A stretch of 64,000 nucleotides of DNA from Ciborinia camelliae (lineage: Eukaryota; Ascomycota; Leotiomycetes; Helotiales; Sclerotiniaceae), in the NCBI GenBank assembly GCA_025890175.1, contig JANPYM010000004.1, forward strand, positions 1,743,134-1,807,133, given 5' to 3'. Under the pieces are notes generated by a model, which was not told the origin of the DNA, did no database searches, and saw nothing but the letters and a program-made list of their open reading frames with translations. Positions within the stretch are counted from its first letter, which is position 1, and each line of letters starts with the position of its first letter. A program made the translations under genes and the position numbers. Shown piece by piece: positions 37,719 to 56,917 of this stretch.

Positions 37719-37812
37719 GTGAATCTGCAGGGCAGATTCACCGGGGCGTGCGGCCGATATGCCCGCTGCGCGGGCATATTAGCTCTTGCAGATCGATCTA
37801 CGATCGATATGC
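37719..37812. repeat. Triple-hairpin element
   Basis: Three successive stem-loops, each with a 3-base loop. First: GTGAATCTGC (37719-37728) and GCAGATTCAC (37732-37741), perfect 10 bp. Second: ATATGCCCGC (37757-37766) and GCGGGCATAT (37770-37779), perfect 10 bp. Third: GCAGATCGATC (37788-37798) and GATCGATATGC (37802-37812), 10 of 11 bp. The element is a GC-rich island in AT-rich DNA. GC-rich hairpin clusters of this style are known from fungal mitochondrial DNA; a nuclear insertion of such an element is one explanation. Confidence 0.6.
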
Positions 37813-38234
37813 ATTACAATACTATTTTATTCTAACATGTTGATATCAATATATACCACCGAGGTGATCCGACAATTTGATTTGATATATAAATATAAAT
37901 CCAAAAATAAAATAAAAACAAAACAATAAAATGCACAAAATCATTATTTACGGACCCTTAGTACCTCCGCTAAAGTATTCATATTCACTTCAACCTTCCC
38001 CCTTCAAACTCCCCCTCCTTTCCCCTCCCCCTCCCCTCCCCTCCCCTTCAACCTCCCCCTCCCCCTCCCATTATTTAACCCGAATCATCCATAGCACCAT
38101 TGCAAATACAACATTTCAGGTGATTATTGCGAGGTGTAAAGTTTGTTTGATTGTTTGAGTTGGTTATTTGGTTGTTTGGACTGCGAGGGACAAAGAGAGA
38201 GTTAGGTAGGGAGGTGGGGAGGTGGGTAGGTAAG

Positions 38235-38345
38235 GATGAGAGGAGAGGGATGAGAGGAGAGGGATGAGAGGAGAGGGATGAGAGGAGAGGGATGAGAGGA
38301 GAGGGATGAGAGGAGAGGGATGAGAGGAGAGGGATGAGAGGGTGG
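38235..38345. repeat. 15-base tandem repeat (GATGAGAGGAGAGGG)n
   Basis: About seven nearly identical 15-base units in direct repeat, ending in a diverged copy. Purine-only on the plus strand apart from the single T per unit. Confidence 0.85.
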
Positions 38346-38402
38346 GATGAGAGGATGAAATTCGCTATTTCGTTTATTAGATTAATGTAATAAATAATAT
38401 TA

Positions 38403-38545
38403 AGGATATTCAAATCATTCAAATTATCCAAACCATTTAAATTATTCAAATCATTCAAACCATCCAAACCATTCAAACCATCCAAATCATCCAAACCATC
38501 CAAACCATCCAAACCATTCAAACCATTCGACACATTCAAAACATT
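38403..38545. repeat. 9-base tandem repeat (CCATTCAAA)n
   Basis: About fifteen imperfect copies of CCATTCAAA/CCATCCAAA. On the minus strand the frame reads as Asn/Asp-Gly-Leu repeats, which should not be mistaken for leucine-rich repeats. Confidence 0.8.
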
Positions 38546-39716
38546 TATCACATTCCACCACATTAATCTCCTCAAGACTGAAGACTGAAGACTGAAGATA
38601 GGAGTTAGCAAGATAGAAGACAAGGGAGGTATGCTACCATCCCTCCATTAACCCACCCCTCCATTACCCATTCAATATAATCCAATCCGATCCGATCATA
38701 TCAAATCATATCATATCAAATCAAACCATATCAAACAATAAAATACCGATTACAACATATCAATTCGCTAAGACTATCAGGTAATACCGAAGTACCACAC
38801 CATACCATACCATACCATATTATACCATATTATACCATATGGGGTAGGTAGGTAGGTAGGTAAACCTCTATCTCTCTACCACATCACCATCAACATCAAC
38901 ATCAACATCACCTCGATTTACCTAGGTAGTTTAGCTATACATCCACCCACCCACCAAGCCAGCCAGCCAACCAACCAACCAGCCAGCCAACCTATCCCCA
39001 TCACGCTAGTTATTGTGATGAACGAAGCAAATCCATCCTCCCCTGCCATCCCCCCCTCCCCTCCCCTTCCCAAACCATCTGATTTTCCCATTTCCATACA
39101 CCCCCACCATCAAAAAAAAACCCAAGCAAAGGCAAATCCAGCAAAACCCGTAACCCCACCGCACCGCACCCCTCCCTTCCCACTATCACGAACCCATTTC
39201 ATTGCAAATATAAAAATTCCCACATGTATGTAATTCCCACATGAATGTATGTATGCGATCGACCCTCTCCCCTTTTCACCCACACCCACACCTCTCTCTA
39301 ATCTCTTAATTGTAAAATCCCCAATCCCAAACCTAATCCCAAACACAAGCAGCCAATCCCAACCGAAACCATTCAAACCCCTGATTCACCCATCAATCAA
39401 TGCATGAAGAAAAGAAAAGAATCAATGGCAAAATAATACATCCCATCGAAGATAGAAAAATCCGTATACCATTACAAAGCATCATCTGGATGCTGAGGTG
39501 GTTGAACCCGTTCCCTGAGAAACGCCTCCGACCGATGAAATGAGCAATTAACCACTCGAGGAAAGTAAAACACCGCGTATATGCTACCGGTCAAACCTCA
39601 ATTCCCTCTTTATCTTCTCTTTCCCCATTCATAAGTTCTTTTTGCGACTTTTTTATGATGCTGCTGCCGTTCCCGCTTTTCACCAAATACAGCATGGACC
39701 AACCATGTCACATTAA

Positions 39717-47943
<8,227 letters not shown>

Positions 47944-49776
47944 ATGGCCATCGACCGTCCCATCCCTTCCTTTTACTGTTGTTACCTTCTCCGATCAACC
48001 ATTCGACATAGCGCTTTATATATCGGATCGACACCCAATCCAGGTAAGTTCTCAGTTCTCAGTTCTCAATCCTCGATATCCAGATCACCCAGATCACCCA
48101 GATCATCCAGATCATCCCAATTCATCCAATCCAATCCAATCCAAAATACATACAAATAAAAATATCCATCGAGTGAGCATAAACATACATACATGCCCAT
48201 CACTAGGTACACACACATACACACAAATACTAACCCCCCAACCCATGAAAATCTAGTCAGACGACTTCGGCAACATAATGGATTGGCCAAAGGTGGTGCC
48301 GTGCGAACCAGCCGCGGTTCCTTGCGACCGTGGGAAATGACTTGTATGGTTACGGGCTTCCCCAGTTCCATTGCGGCGTTGCAGTTTGAGTAAGTTTTCT
48401 TTTGGGGTTTTGGGCTTTGGGTTTTGGGCTTTGTCACATGATTTGGTGGTTGGTTTTCACGTGCGGTTTTCGCATGGAGATGGATAGGTGGGTATTTAGG
48501 TCTTTATTGTGAGATGGGGTTGAGTGGAGTGGAGATATTTGGGGATATTTGGGGATTTGGTATCCCTTATATGGATTCTTCCACGATTCCTCAATTCCCC
48601 TTCCTTCCTCCCTTCATCTCCATCAATATATAATCAACCCCATAAATATAACCTATCTATCCCCTCCCATTCCATCCCAACCCATCAACTAACCTCCCCT
48701 CTCTCAGATGGGCATGGCAAAACCCCCACACAACCCACCACATCCCACCCCTCTCCCGCCTCTCCCACGCCACCCAAAAGAAACGATCCGGCCACCCCAA
48801 ACGTCCCCGCCCCACCATCCAATCCACACTCTCCAACCTGCACCTCCTCCTCAGCGTCCCTTCCTTCTCCCGCTGGCCACTAGAAGTCCGCTTTTTCGCT
48901 CCAGATCTCCATCGGGCTTGGATTAAATGGTCGTCGATAGGCGCTGCGGCAAATCCTTTGAGAGCTTCGCTATCTGTCGTTACGGATTTTGCAGAGGGCG
49001 GTGAGGAGCATGCTGAGGAGGAGCATGCGGAGAATAGAGAAGATCCCGCACGGAATCATGGAATCTCAGCCCTAAACATCACCTACGAACCCAGCACCCC
49101 ACATCTAGAAAAAGGACGGAAAATCTTCCGTCCAAATCCCCAAATGGAAATCTCCTGCACCTGCACCATCTGCAAGGAATCCCTCGCCCATAACTCGGGC
49201 CTCTATACCATCTGTCCAAATATCAAATGTGACACCGTCACGCATATCAAGTGTCTGAGTCATCATTTCTTGCAAACTGAATTGCATACGCATACGAACC
49301 GAGTTGTATTGGATGACAATAAGTCGTTGGATATCCTTCCGGTAGGTGGTGCTTGTCCCGGTTGTGGGGTCAAGGTCGGTTGGATTGATGTTGTGAGGGA
49401 ATTGTCGTTGAGGGTTAGGGGGGAGAAGGTGTTGGGCAGGTTGTTGGGGGGTGGGAGGGGGAGGGGGAAAGGGAACGGGAAGGGGAATGGGTCGGCGGTT
49501 GTGGAGTCTGAGGAGGAAGAGGAGGAGGAAGAAGAAGAAGAAGAAGCGAATGGGTTTTTGAATTACCTCGATGATGACGATGATGATGATGATAACGATG
49601 ATTCCGATACAAGTCTTACGAGTACGAATCAGCAATCACAGGTACAGAAACACGTGAAGGAGAAAAAGAAGGAGAAAAAGAAGGATATCAAGAAAAAGAA
49701 AATATCCAATACCTCCAAACTCATCACGGTGATTGAGGATAGCGATGAAGATGATGATGAAGATGAAGATGTATAA
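47944..49776 (+). CDS. slx1: SLX1 structure-specific endonuclease subunit
   Basis: Three exons, 47944-48043, 48257-48389 and 48708-49776, give 433 residues. The N-terminus is a GIY-YIG nuclease domain: FYCCYLLRS, then [19 protein letters not shown] (catalytic Arg region) and AALQFEWAWQ, which carries the metal-binding Glu and spans the second intron. The middle has the SLX1-type zinc finger ([35 protein letters not shown]). SLX1 pairs with SLX4 to cut branched DNA such as Holliday junctions and flaps during repair. The last ~120 residues are unusual: a Gly/Arg stretch, then Glu and Asp runs coded by (GAG/GAA)n and (GAT)n, then Lys-rich and acidic segments. SLX1 proteins usually end soon after the zinc finger, so this tail is an extra, microsatellite-coded addition. 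Confidence 0.95.
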
Positions 49777-50092
49777 AACATCTATAGAAACGCATTCAAA
49801 AATCAATAGAAAATATAAATTAAAATAAATTAAATTAATCATCTTCATATCTTTTCAAAATCATCCTCTGCCGTAGATTTAGAGATTTATTGTTTAATGA
49901 ATTATTTAATGAATCATAAAAGTACGAATCGAAATTGAAATTGAATAATCATTATACTAATACTAATACTACTAATACTAATTAAATCGTCCTTGTACAG
50001 TGGATCTCTCGGGGATATGTACATATACCTAGGTATCTTATGAGACTCGAGTGGAAAATTGAAATCGGATATTGGATTTCTTTTGGTTTGGG

Positions 50093-50200
50093 TAGGTAGG
50101 TATTTAGGTAGGTAGGTAGGTAGGTAGGTAGGTAGGTAGGTAGGTAGGTAGGTAGGTAGGTAGGTAGGTAGGTATTTATTTGGGTAGGTAGGTATTGATT
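50093..50200. repeat. (GGTA)n microsatellite
   Basis: About 17 uninterrupted copies of GGTA between 50107 and 50174, with flanking interrupted copies. This is the longest example of a tetramer that recurs throughout the intergenic DNA of the window. Confidence 0.9.
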
Positions 50201-50267
50201 GATAGCTTCTCATTGTTCGAGTGGAACTCGGATAATGAAATAAAAGGGGGGGAAGGAGGGTTCGCTA

Positions 50268-50421
50268 AGTTAGGAAAAAGTTAGAAGGGAGTTAGAAAGA
50301 AGTTAGGAAGGAGTTAGAAGAAAGTTAGAAAAAAGTTAGAAGGGAGTTAGAAGGGAGTTAGAAGGAAGTTAGAAAAGAGTTAGAAAAAAGTTAGGAGGGA
50401 GTTAGAAGGGAGTTATGATGG
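50268..50421. repeat. 11-base tandem repeat, 14 copies
   Basis: AGTTA begins at 50268, 50279, 50290 and so on every 11 bases up to 50411, without a single spacing error, while the other six bases of the unit vary (GAAGGG, GAAAAA, GGAAGG). Constant spacing with variable fill distinguishes it from a normal microsatellite. Confidence 0.9.
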
Positions 50422-50626
50422 AGAGAGAGGGGTGAGGGGGAGAGGGAGGAAGGGGAGGAAGGGGAGGAAGGGGGGTCGGAATTAGTATTGATTGGATTGG
50501 ATTGGATTGGATTTAAGTTGATAGAATACTGGAAAATTAATATCAATATCTTAATCTTATCCCAAATCTCATCTCCAAATCTCATCTCACCTTCAAATCT
50601 TCAAAATAAGCCCTCACGCCATTTCC

Positions 50627-50910
50627 TCAATCTCAATATCAATATCAATATCAATCTCAATATCAATATCAATATCAATCTCAATATCAATATCAATCTC
50701 AATCTCAATATCAATATCAATCTCAATCTCAATATCAATATCAATATCAATATCAATCTCAATCTCAATATCAATATCAATATCAATATCAATATCAATA
50801 TCAATATCAATATCAATATCAATATCAATATCAATATCAATCTCAATCTCAATCTCAATCTCAATCTCAATCTCAATCTCAATATCAATCTCAATCTCAA
50901 TATTCAACAA
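50627..50910. repeat. Hexamer array (ATCAAT/CTCAAT)n
   Basis: About 46 hexamers of the form TCAATA or TCAATC in direct repeat with the two types mixed in an irregular order. Both strands are open in several frames, giving artificial Asn/Ile, Asp/Ile/Glu or Arg/Leu translations. Confidence 0.9.
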
Positions 50911-51270
50911 TTAAAACGATTTATCTATCTATCTATCTAGTTTAGTCTGGTCTGGTTTGGTATGGTTTGGTCTGGTGAAGTCTGGTGAAGTCCATCCTTT
51001 CCTTTTTAAAAAAGATGAGATTTTATTATAGTGGTGGAATGGGGGGAGAAGGAGGAAGGGGGGAGAGGAGGGGAGAGGGAGATGGGAGATGGGAGATATG
51101 CTATGCTAGTGCTGGATATTTCTTTGTGTGTTGTAAATGGATGGATGGTTGGTTGGCTTGGGTGACTTGGGGGGCTTGGGGGGGCTTGCGTATATATAGA
51201 TGTTGTTATTGGGTGGGTAGGTTGGTAGATGGGTAGATGGGTGTGGTAGGTATGATATATGGATTTAGGA

Positions 51271-51577
51271 GAGAGAAAGAAAAAGAAGAAGAAGAAGGAG
51301 AAGAAGAAAAAAAAGAAGAAAAAAAAAAAAGAAAAAAAAAAAAAAAAANNNNNNNNNNAAAAAAAAAAAGAAAAAAAAAAAGAAAAAAAAAAAAAAAAAA
51401 AGAAAAAGAAAAAAAAAAGAAAAAGGAGAAGAAAAAGAAAAAGGAGAAGAAGAAGGAGAAGAAGAAGGAAAAAAAGAAGGAAAAAAAGAAGGAGAAGGAG
51501 AAGGAGAAGGAGAAGGAGAAGGAGAAGAAGAAGAAGAAGGAGAAGGAGAAGGGGGAGAGGGGGAGAGGGGGAGGAGA
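51271..51577. repeat. Purine-only (GAA/GGA)n tract with assembly gap
   Basis: About 300 bases of nearly pure A/G on the plus strand, including A-runs around the N gap and a G-rich end (GGGGGAGAGGGGGAG). Such tracts can form triplex DNA and often break assemblies, which probably explains the gap. Confidence 0.9.
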
Positions 51578-52248
51578 AGGGGAGATTATATATAGGTTAT
51601 ATACAGTAATTATTTTGATCCTGTATTACCAAGTCTCAAATATCAAGTATCAAGTAAACAAAACTTGAAAAATAACATGATTAAAAGAATGCTTGATTCG
51701 ATGTTTGAATGTTGAAATAACTATTCTTCTATATCCACCAGACAGGTCCTGATTGTATAGTTGTAGACTCAACATTTACACCCTTTGATTGTCCGATTCC
51801 ACATTCCCCAAACAAACATTAAATATTCCACAGTATTTAAAAGAGCTTCAGCTCTTTACAACAATAGAATGTCCATCCAAAGCTAATAGATCTCTTTCAA
51901 GAGCTTCGCTAATATCCCCTATATATTTACATTTGAGATAGAGCTACGTATTATAGCACTTGGATCAGACAATATTAGTTCATCAAACTTCGATAACATA
52001 TACTGCTACGCTTTTCTACCCATATCTCTCAGAGGCCCTGACTTTGCATAAATGACGAGTATGTCCCTTCTCTCCAACTCCGCACCGGGGCGGCGCAGTA
52101 TGATGACTTTGCAATGGTGGCTTTAATAGACAGTGGAAAAGATAAATGTCCAATCTCTTAAAATACGGCCCGCGAATCTAGCTTTGAGATATCAAAAAAC
52201 ATACTGGTGAATTTAACTTGTTGATTGAATGTGAGGTAAATAATCACT

Positions 52249-53043
52249 CTACGTTGTTTCAAATGACATTTTCCCTGGCTTTCTGCTTCCGTTCTTCATC
52301 TTAGTTTGGTAAAATGCATGAATGTTGAGGATTTCTTCTTGTATGCTTGCTTTGTCACATTCGAAGTGGACTTGCTGGGGGATTGAGTTGATAGATACAT
52401 CATCGGACCAAATTGTCGGGGTGAAATGTGCACAAAAATAAAAGGAGCCGTAGTGTCCACAATTACAGTTATAAAAACCATTATCTCTTCGTATTTGTTG
52501 ATCCAAAGGGATTTCATTTGTGGGTCTTCGAAACTCCAGATTCTGGCCCTCTAGGTCCCGGGAAATTCCGCTACTGATCGCTGCAGTCTCTAATCGTTGA
52601 TTCTGGTCCCTAAGTTCCTTGCTGAGTCTGTTGAATAGGGAGGGTATGTTGAATTGCTTAGCCCGCTGGCGCATGCGCGGACATGGGGCATATTGAGTGT
52701 TACCGGCCTTGTCCTGGCTGTCTGGAGATTGTAAATAATCAACCGTATCAAGGTCACGTTCGACGACTGGAAGTATTCCTTTTAGAAGTTTTCTTCGATG
52801 TGGCTCCCAAAAGGCGCGCTTGGCCCATTGATTCATCATATAACAGAAGATTTCAATGAGAACACAAGTGCTGATGAATAACCAAATTTTGAGCGCGGAA
52901 GGTTTCGTATATATGTCGAGTAACCAATAAATGTGTAAGCCGTAGAGATAACGTAGCCAAAGGTTAAACAAACATTTCTGTAGAAGAGTATCATCACCCT
53001 TTCGGGGAGCTTCGGACATTTCCGTGGTTGAAAACCCGTACAT
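52249..53043 (-). CDS. Orphan membrane protein, 264 residues
   Basis: A single open exon with balanced composition. The N-terminal part has one or two hydrophobic helices (about residues 25-70: LYGLHIYWLLDIY, and LKIWLFISTCVLIEIFCYMM), followed by a basic stretch (WAKRAFWEPHRRKLL). The C-terminal half is soluble, with a small cluster YNCNCGHYGSFYFCAH of cysteines and histidines that could bind metal. I recognise no family. A minus-strand TATATAAG lies about 175 bases upstream, which supports expression. It could be a lineage-specific gene. Confidence 0.6.
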   Translation of the reverse strand: MYGFSTTEMSEAPRKGDDTLLQKCLFNLWLRYLYGLHIYWLLDIYTKPSALKIWLFISTCVLIEIFCYMMNQWAKRAFWEPHRRKLLKGILPVVERDLDTVDYLQSPDSQDKAGNTQYAPCPRMRQRAKQFNIPSLFNRLSKELRDQNQRLETAAISSGISRDLEGQNLEFRRPTNEIPLDQQIRRDNGFYNCNCGHYGSFYFCAHFTPTIWSDDVSINSIPQQVHFECDKASIQEEILNIHAFYQTKMKNGSRKPGKMSFETT

Positions 53044-53216
53044 AATATATTTGCAGCAGAAAAACGTTGATTGTACTATATAGTAAGAATTTATGAAGGA
53101 AATTTGGATGGGGAATTGTCTGATGGAATGTGTAGGATGTAGGATTTAAGATGTAGGTATTGAGAAAAGGATTACTCTTTTGTATCTCAAGTTAAAGACG
53201 TTGTGCAGTGCGATCG

Positions 53217-53224
53217 CTTATATA
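53217..53224 (-). promoter_or_regulatory. TATA box for the orphan membrane protein
   Basis: Minus-strand TATATAAG, preceded by a C/T-rich stretch and located about 175 bases from the start codon. Confidence 0.45.
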
Positions 53225-55058
53225 ATCCCAGGACAATTTGTGGAAGGATCCAACACAAGTCATGTCTTATTACCTAGTGATGAGTACTTGGAAGTGATTT
53301 TATCAAAGTGACCTGATCATTGATGTCACCATATAGAAGTGCCAAGATCCAGATCCAGTGATGGTCTGTTAATCGACTCCGTTTTCAACGTTCCGGCTCA
53401 TCAATGGTCAAGGCGTATAATAGATTAGCCCCTTGGTACCCCGCCGCTTGATACTTATTAGTGGGTATCTAGATAGCTACCTACCGAAAGCTATGATTTG
53501 ATATTCGTATTACCGAGTTAGGAGCCCGTTCATATGGTTTGTGCTAAAAAAAAGTTAAGCCCCAGAAATCTTTTGGTTGTTAGACCCGAATTAGAAGATC
53601 AAAAGGGTCCTATAAGCCTTTTAAGTCTCAGGGAACTGTTGATCGTCAGATTTGAATTAGAACATTCAAGAGTATCGGAGCCCCAAAGATCATTTGATTA
53701 TTCAATTCAAAATAGAATATTGAAAAGTATAGTAAAGTCTCCGCTTTGGAAGATATCATATCACTGCCGAAATTATAAGACCTTTTGCCAGTGATTCTCA
53801 AACCTGAAATGAAAGCCTCCATATTTAGTCTGCTAATTCGGACTAATGGGTCGATATCAAGACTTCTGAGTCATCTAATCATCCATCTCCTACTAGTTTG
53901 AGCCTTTGCACAGAACCGCATTTCTTTAAAATCTTATACCCACAAACCGTCAGTGTTCTACTTAATATACTAACGTAAAACTGTGGCGTGTATTAAGACT
54001 CTAACACAGTAAATATATCAGACGTATGAAACGGAGATTTTATTATTTACTTGGGTAAATATCACTTAATATTGGCGTTGGCAATACCATGGGGATGGTG
54101 GAGACGAATAATACTAGTGTTTACACTGTATATTGTATTTCGACTTGTTTTCTAGAACTACACTAATCCAGCTGGATGATCCCTGGAGAGCCGACTATCA
54201 CGGGTTAAATCCATGTGTATATGCTAGAAATATGATGGAAGCTAAAAGCAACCATACTAACATTGAGCCACACTAGACCACGAAAGGCAACCCTGGTCGT
54301 CCCACTTGATAATATTGTTGGAAGAACACGTGCTGTACTGTATTCTCTATATTTGTTGGTATAAACTTGGTGGATTCAAAGTGTAAAGTACTTTATGCTA
54401 AATGTGTATGTATGATGATTCTTGATTTCTATAATATTATAAAGTGATCCTTTATATAGAGATGTTGAAGTGCTGTTCCTGCCCCAGTACATATGCTACG
54501 GCTCGTACGGTCCCCTTGTACGCTTCGTACGGCCCCTATGTACGGTCACATCATTGTACCGACAATATTACATTCACCATGCTACTTACTCCTCTCTGAC
54601 CATATTAGGATTAGCGTACACACTAGTCCCATATACCGTAGCATATATCCTCCCACTACAGCAGTACATAGTTTAAGCTACACACAATATAATCTTTGTC
54701 CAACGAATATAAACCCTATACCTGCTTAATAATCCACCCCAGCTACTGTGCTGTATCACTAGCGCGGGCCTAGTGGTACATCACTCTCATATTATGTGAT
54801 TATCCCGATAATTCTTTTTAAAAAAAGGTAGTATGTACCATTATAAGGGCCTATATACGGACTACGAGAAATACTGAGCAGAAAGCTGCAAAGCTTTAGT
54901 TCAAGGAACCTATATGATATGCAGAATTCACTCAGTTGTAAGGATTTTACGTTGCCAGTGGAACGTTTCTACGATATATACGGTATCTACGGTATCTACG
55001 GTAAAAAGAAATGTGATGTTCTACGTTTCTGCGACTCTGCCATATTGACTCCCTCTTC
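53225..55058. other. Intergenic region with no supported gene
   Basis: AT-rich DNA with short frames only. Near 54495-54545 the sequence CGTACGG recurs (GCTCGTACGG, CTTCGTACGG, ATGTACGG), and near 54980-55003 TACGGTATC is repeated three times. Their role is unknown. Confidence 0.45.
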
Positions 55059-55066
55059 TATATAAG
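55059..55066 (+). promoter_or_regulatory. TATA box of the F-box-like gene
   Basis: TATATAAG about 295 bases before the start codon, followed by a CT/CA-rich leader. Confidence 0.4.
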
Positions 55067-55352
55067 AGAGTCTCCAACCTGGCCAAACTCTTTCTAATAC
55101 ATCTTCATGAAAATTTATTATATCGATTTACATCGCAACAAAAAACATACAGAATCTCGATCCACCTCAGTCCACTAGCTGAACGACGCCAATCAGCTTT
55201 ATCTACGTCCACTGATTCATACTCATCACAAATCTACAAATCTCTTGGGAACATTCGCCTTCCGGAAACCTGCAAGAAGGAGAAAAAGAGTTTGATCTTA
55301 CATAAAACAGCTTCCATTATTTGCAACCAGCAAGCTTCTAGTACAACTCTAC

Positions 55353-56917
55353 ATGATGGAGAGTTTAGAGGAAAGCCTAGATGCCATGGTGGTTGAAGAT
55401 ACGAGAATCAAATCACCAGAAAGCAAAGTTTGTGCTCTCCTTGAGAAACTTCCTCGTGGTAAGTGGCCAATTCCCCTGTCGATGTGTTGAAAAAACTAAT
55501 GAAAATGGCAGAGATTCGTGACACAATATGGCGATACCTTCTCGTGAAGCCAGTGGCAATTAAACCAATAATTCGAGTAAAGGAGAAAACGTGGAAAACC
55601 GGAACACCAGGTGAGGAACATGAACATTCGAGACATGAACAGAGATATTCCTACGATTGGGCCCAGATCTCTGAAGGAGAGAACAATAGTGTCAGAGCTA
55701 TACGTCAAAATATCTCATGGACCACAAACCCTATCCAGGAGCAGCTAAGACTCATCGAGAATGGTGTCGACCATTTCAAGATTGATGATCATCATGAGCC
55801 CGGCTCTCAAATATCTTGCTTAGTCCACCATCGAAACGGATTCGGTCCTCAGATTATTAATAGTTCTGAAGTACTGCTCCAGCCATTTGGTACTGTTATC
55901 AATATCATGCGCACCTGCAAACAAATCGAGGAAGAATGCGCTGCAGTTCTGTATGGGAATAATACATATCAGTTTAATACAGAATCCTGTCATCCGGAGA
56001 GTGATCTGGATCCTGGTTCTGGATGGAAAATCACTGGCTTTCCTCACTTCAGAAAAATACCTAGCAAGGCCGAAGTTTCCAAGGCTATAGATGAGCTTTT
56101 AAACTCCGACAGCTATCTGCTGTTCGTTCATACAGATCCATTCATTCGCTTTCTTGCATACATCGGACGAAGAAATGCTTTGCTTTTGCGCGATATCAAG
56201 CTCGATGGCATGTTCAAATCGAAAATAATGAGTATCAATTCTTTCCTTGGCTTTGGTTCAATATTGCCAATATATACACTTATACTGCGAGAGATCTGTC
56301 CAAGCTTATCTAAGCTCACTCTTCATCAGTGCAATAAGCTTGATTGTTGGACAGATGATCTCGAAAAGCCTGATGGGATGAGCGATGAAGATATGATGGA
56401 CAGTATTATAGCCAAAGTGGTCCTGGGTCTACCACATCTACAAGAAGTTCAGCTAGGTGCTTACTCCAAAGTTCCAATGGCTCCTGAAGGTCTGGATGAA
56501 TGGGGCAAGTCTGTGCAATGGATGAGGTTTGTCGATGAAAGACATAGATACCAGCAATCGAAAGCGGAAACCTCAGACAATACCTCAATTAACAATATCG
56601 GCCCAAGACACATCGTAGTCCGGAGTGGTAGCAGCCCTCGCACCAGGCGCTCAGCGACAATGTTTGATTTTAGTTACGCTATGACAACCTTCTCCTGGAC
56701 TTTGACCATTTGCCCGTGCAAAACTATTCCAGGCCATGATGGGGTACCCGTGCTACGAGAGCCTAAGGATCAAGATCAGTATGGGTATTTACCGGATCAA
56801 TCAAATCTTGTCTGGAGATGTCTAGATGCGCATGGAGGTAGGAGGACTTATGGTGGTGGCATTTTTGATATTGCAGAGAAATTCGACAACGAAATTTCAC
56901 CCTCTACTGTTCCTTGA
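55353..56917 (+). CDS. F-box-like fungal protein with LPxEIRxxIWxYLL motif
   Basis: Two exons, 55353-55458 and 55512-56917, give 503 residues. The intron (GTAAGT..CAG) joins LEKLPR to EIRDTIWRYLLVKP, restoring the LPxEIRxxI motif seen at the start of many fungal F-box-like or 2EXR-type proteins. Without the intron this motif is cut. After it comes a stretch typical of these proteins, with INIMRTCKQIEEECAAVLYG and NNTYQFNT, a pattern (prior residues, then a tyrosine-phenylalanine strand) seen across this large fungal family. The rest is divergent and slightly acidic. Such proteins are thought to recruit targets to ubiquitin ligases, but most are uncharacterised. Two ATG codons stand side by side at 55353 and 55356. 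Confidence 0.8.

Larger units (their letters stand above)
33568..39716. other. Gene-poor intergenic region with simple repeats
   Basis: No supported gene over 6 kb. Between 36.9 and 38.6 kb are three different simple repeats and one complex hairpin element, annotated separately. A (GGTA)n run lies at 38846-38862. Frames of 100-180 codons here (for example 38075-38623 minus) are repeat translations rich in Asn/Leu/Gly/Asp and are not considered genes. The strongly C-rich strand between 38.95 and 39.4 kb also shows no domain. Confidence 0.5.
49777..52248. other. Repeat-rich intergenic region downstream of slx1
   Basis: No gene. At least five different simple repeats lie within 1.6 kb, together with a ten-N assembly gap at 51349-51358 inside an A/G-rich run. 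Frames of up to 150 codons across these repeats are translations of Ile/Asn/Leu, Arg/Leu or Lys/Glu repeats. Confidence 0.6.

Noticed and set aside
38075..38623. 182-codon minus frame resembling leucine-rich repeats
   Set aside because: It is the translation of the 9-base and 15-base satellites; the apparent LDGL repeats follow the DNA unit.
49105..49635. 176-codon frame antisense to slx1
   Set aside because: A shadow of the slx1 exon; runs of Ile, Phe and Leu mirror the acidic tail codons.
50488..50940. Long Ile/Asn/Leu and Arg/Leu frames on both strands
   Set aside because: Pure hexamer-repeat translation.
51237..51668. Lys/Glu- and Arg-rich frames of 116-143 codons
   Set aside because: They read through the purine tract and the N gap; no coding support.
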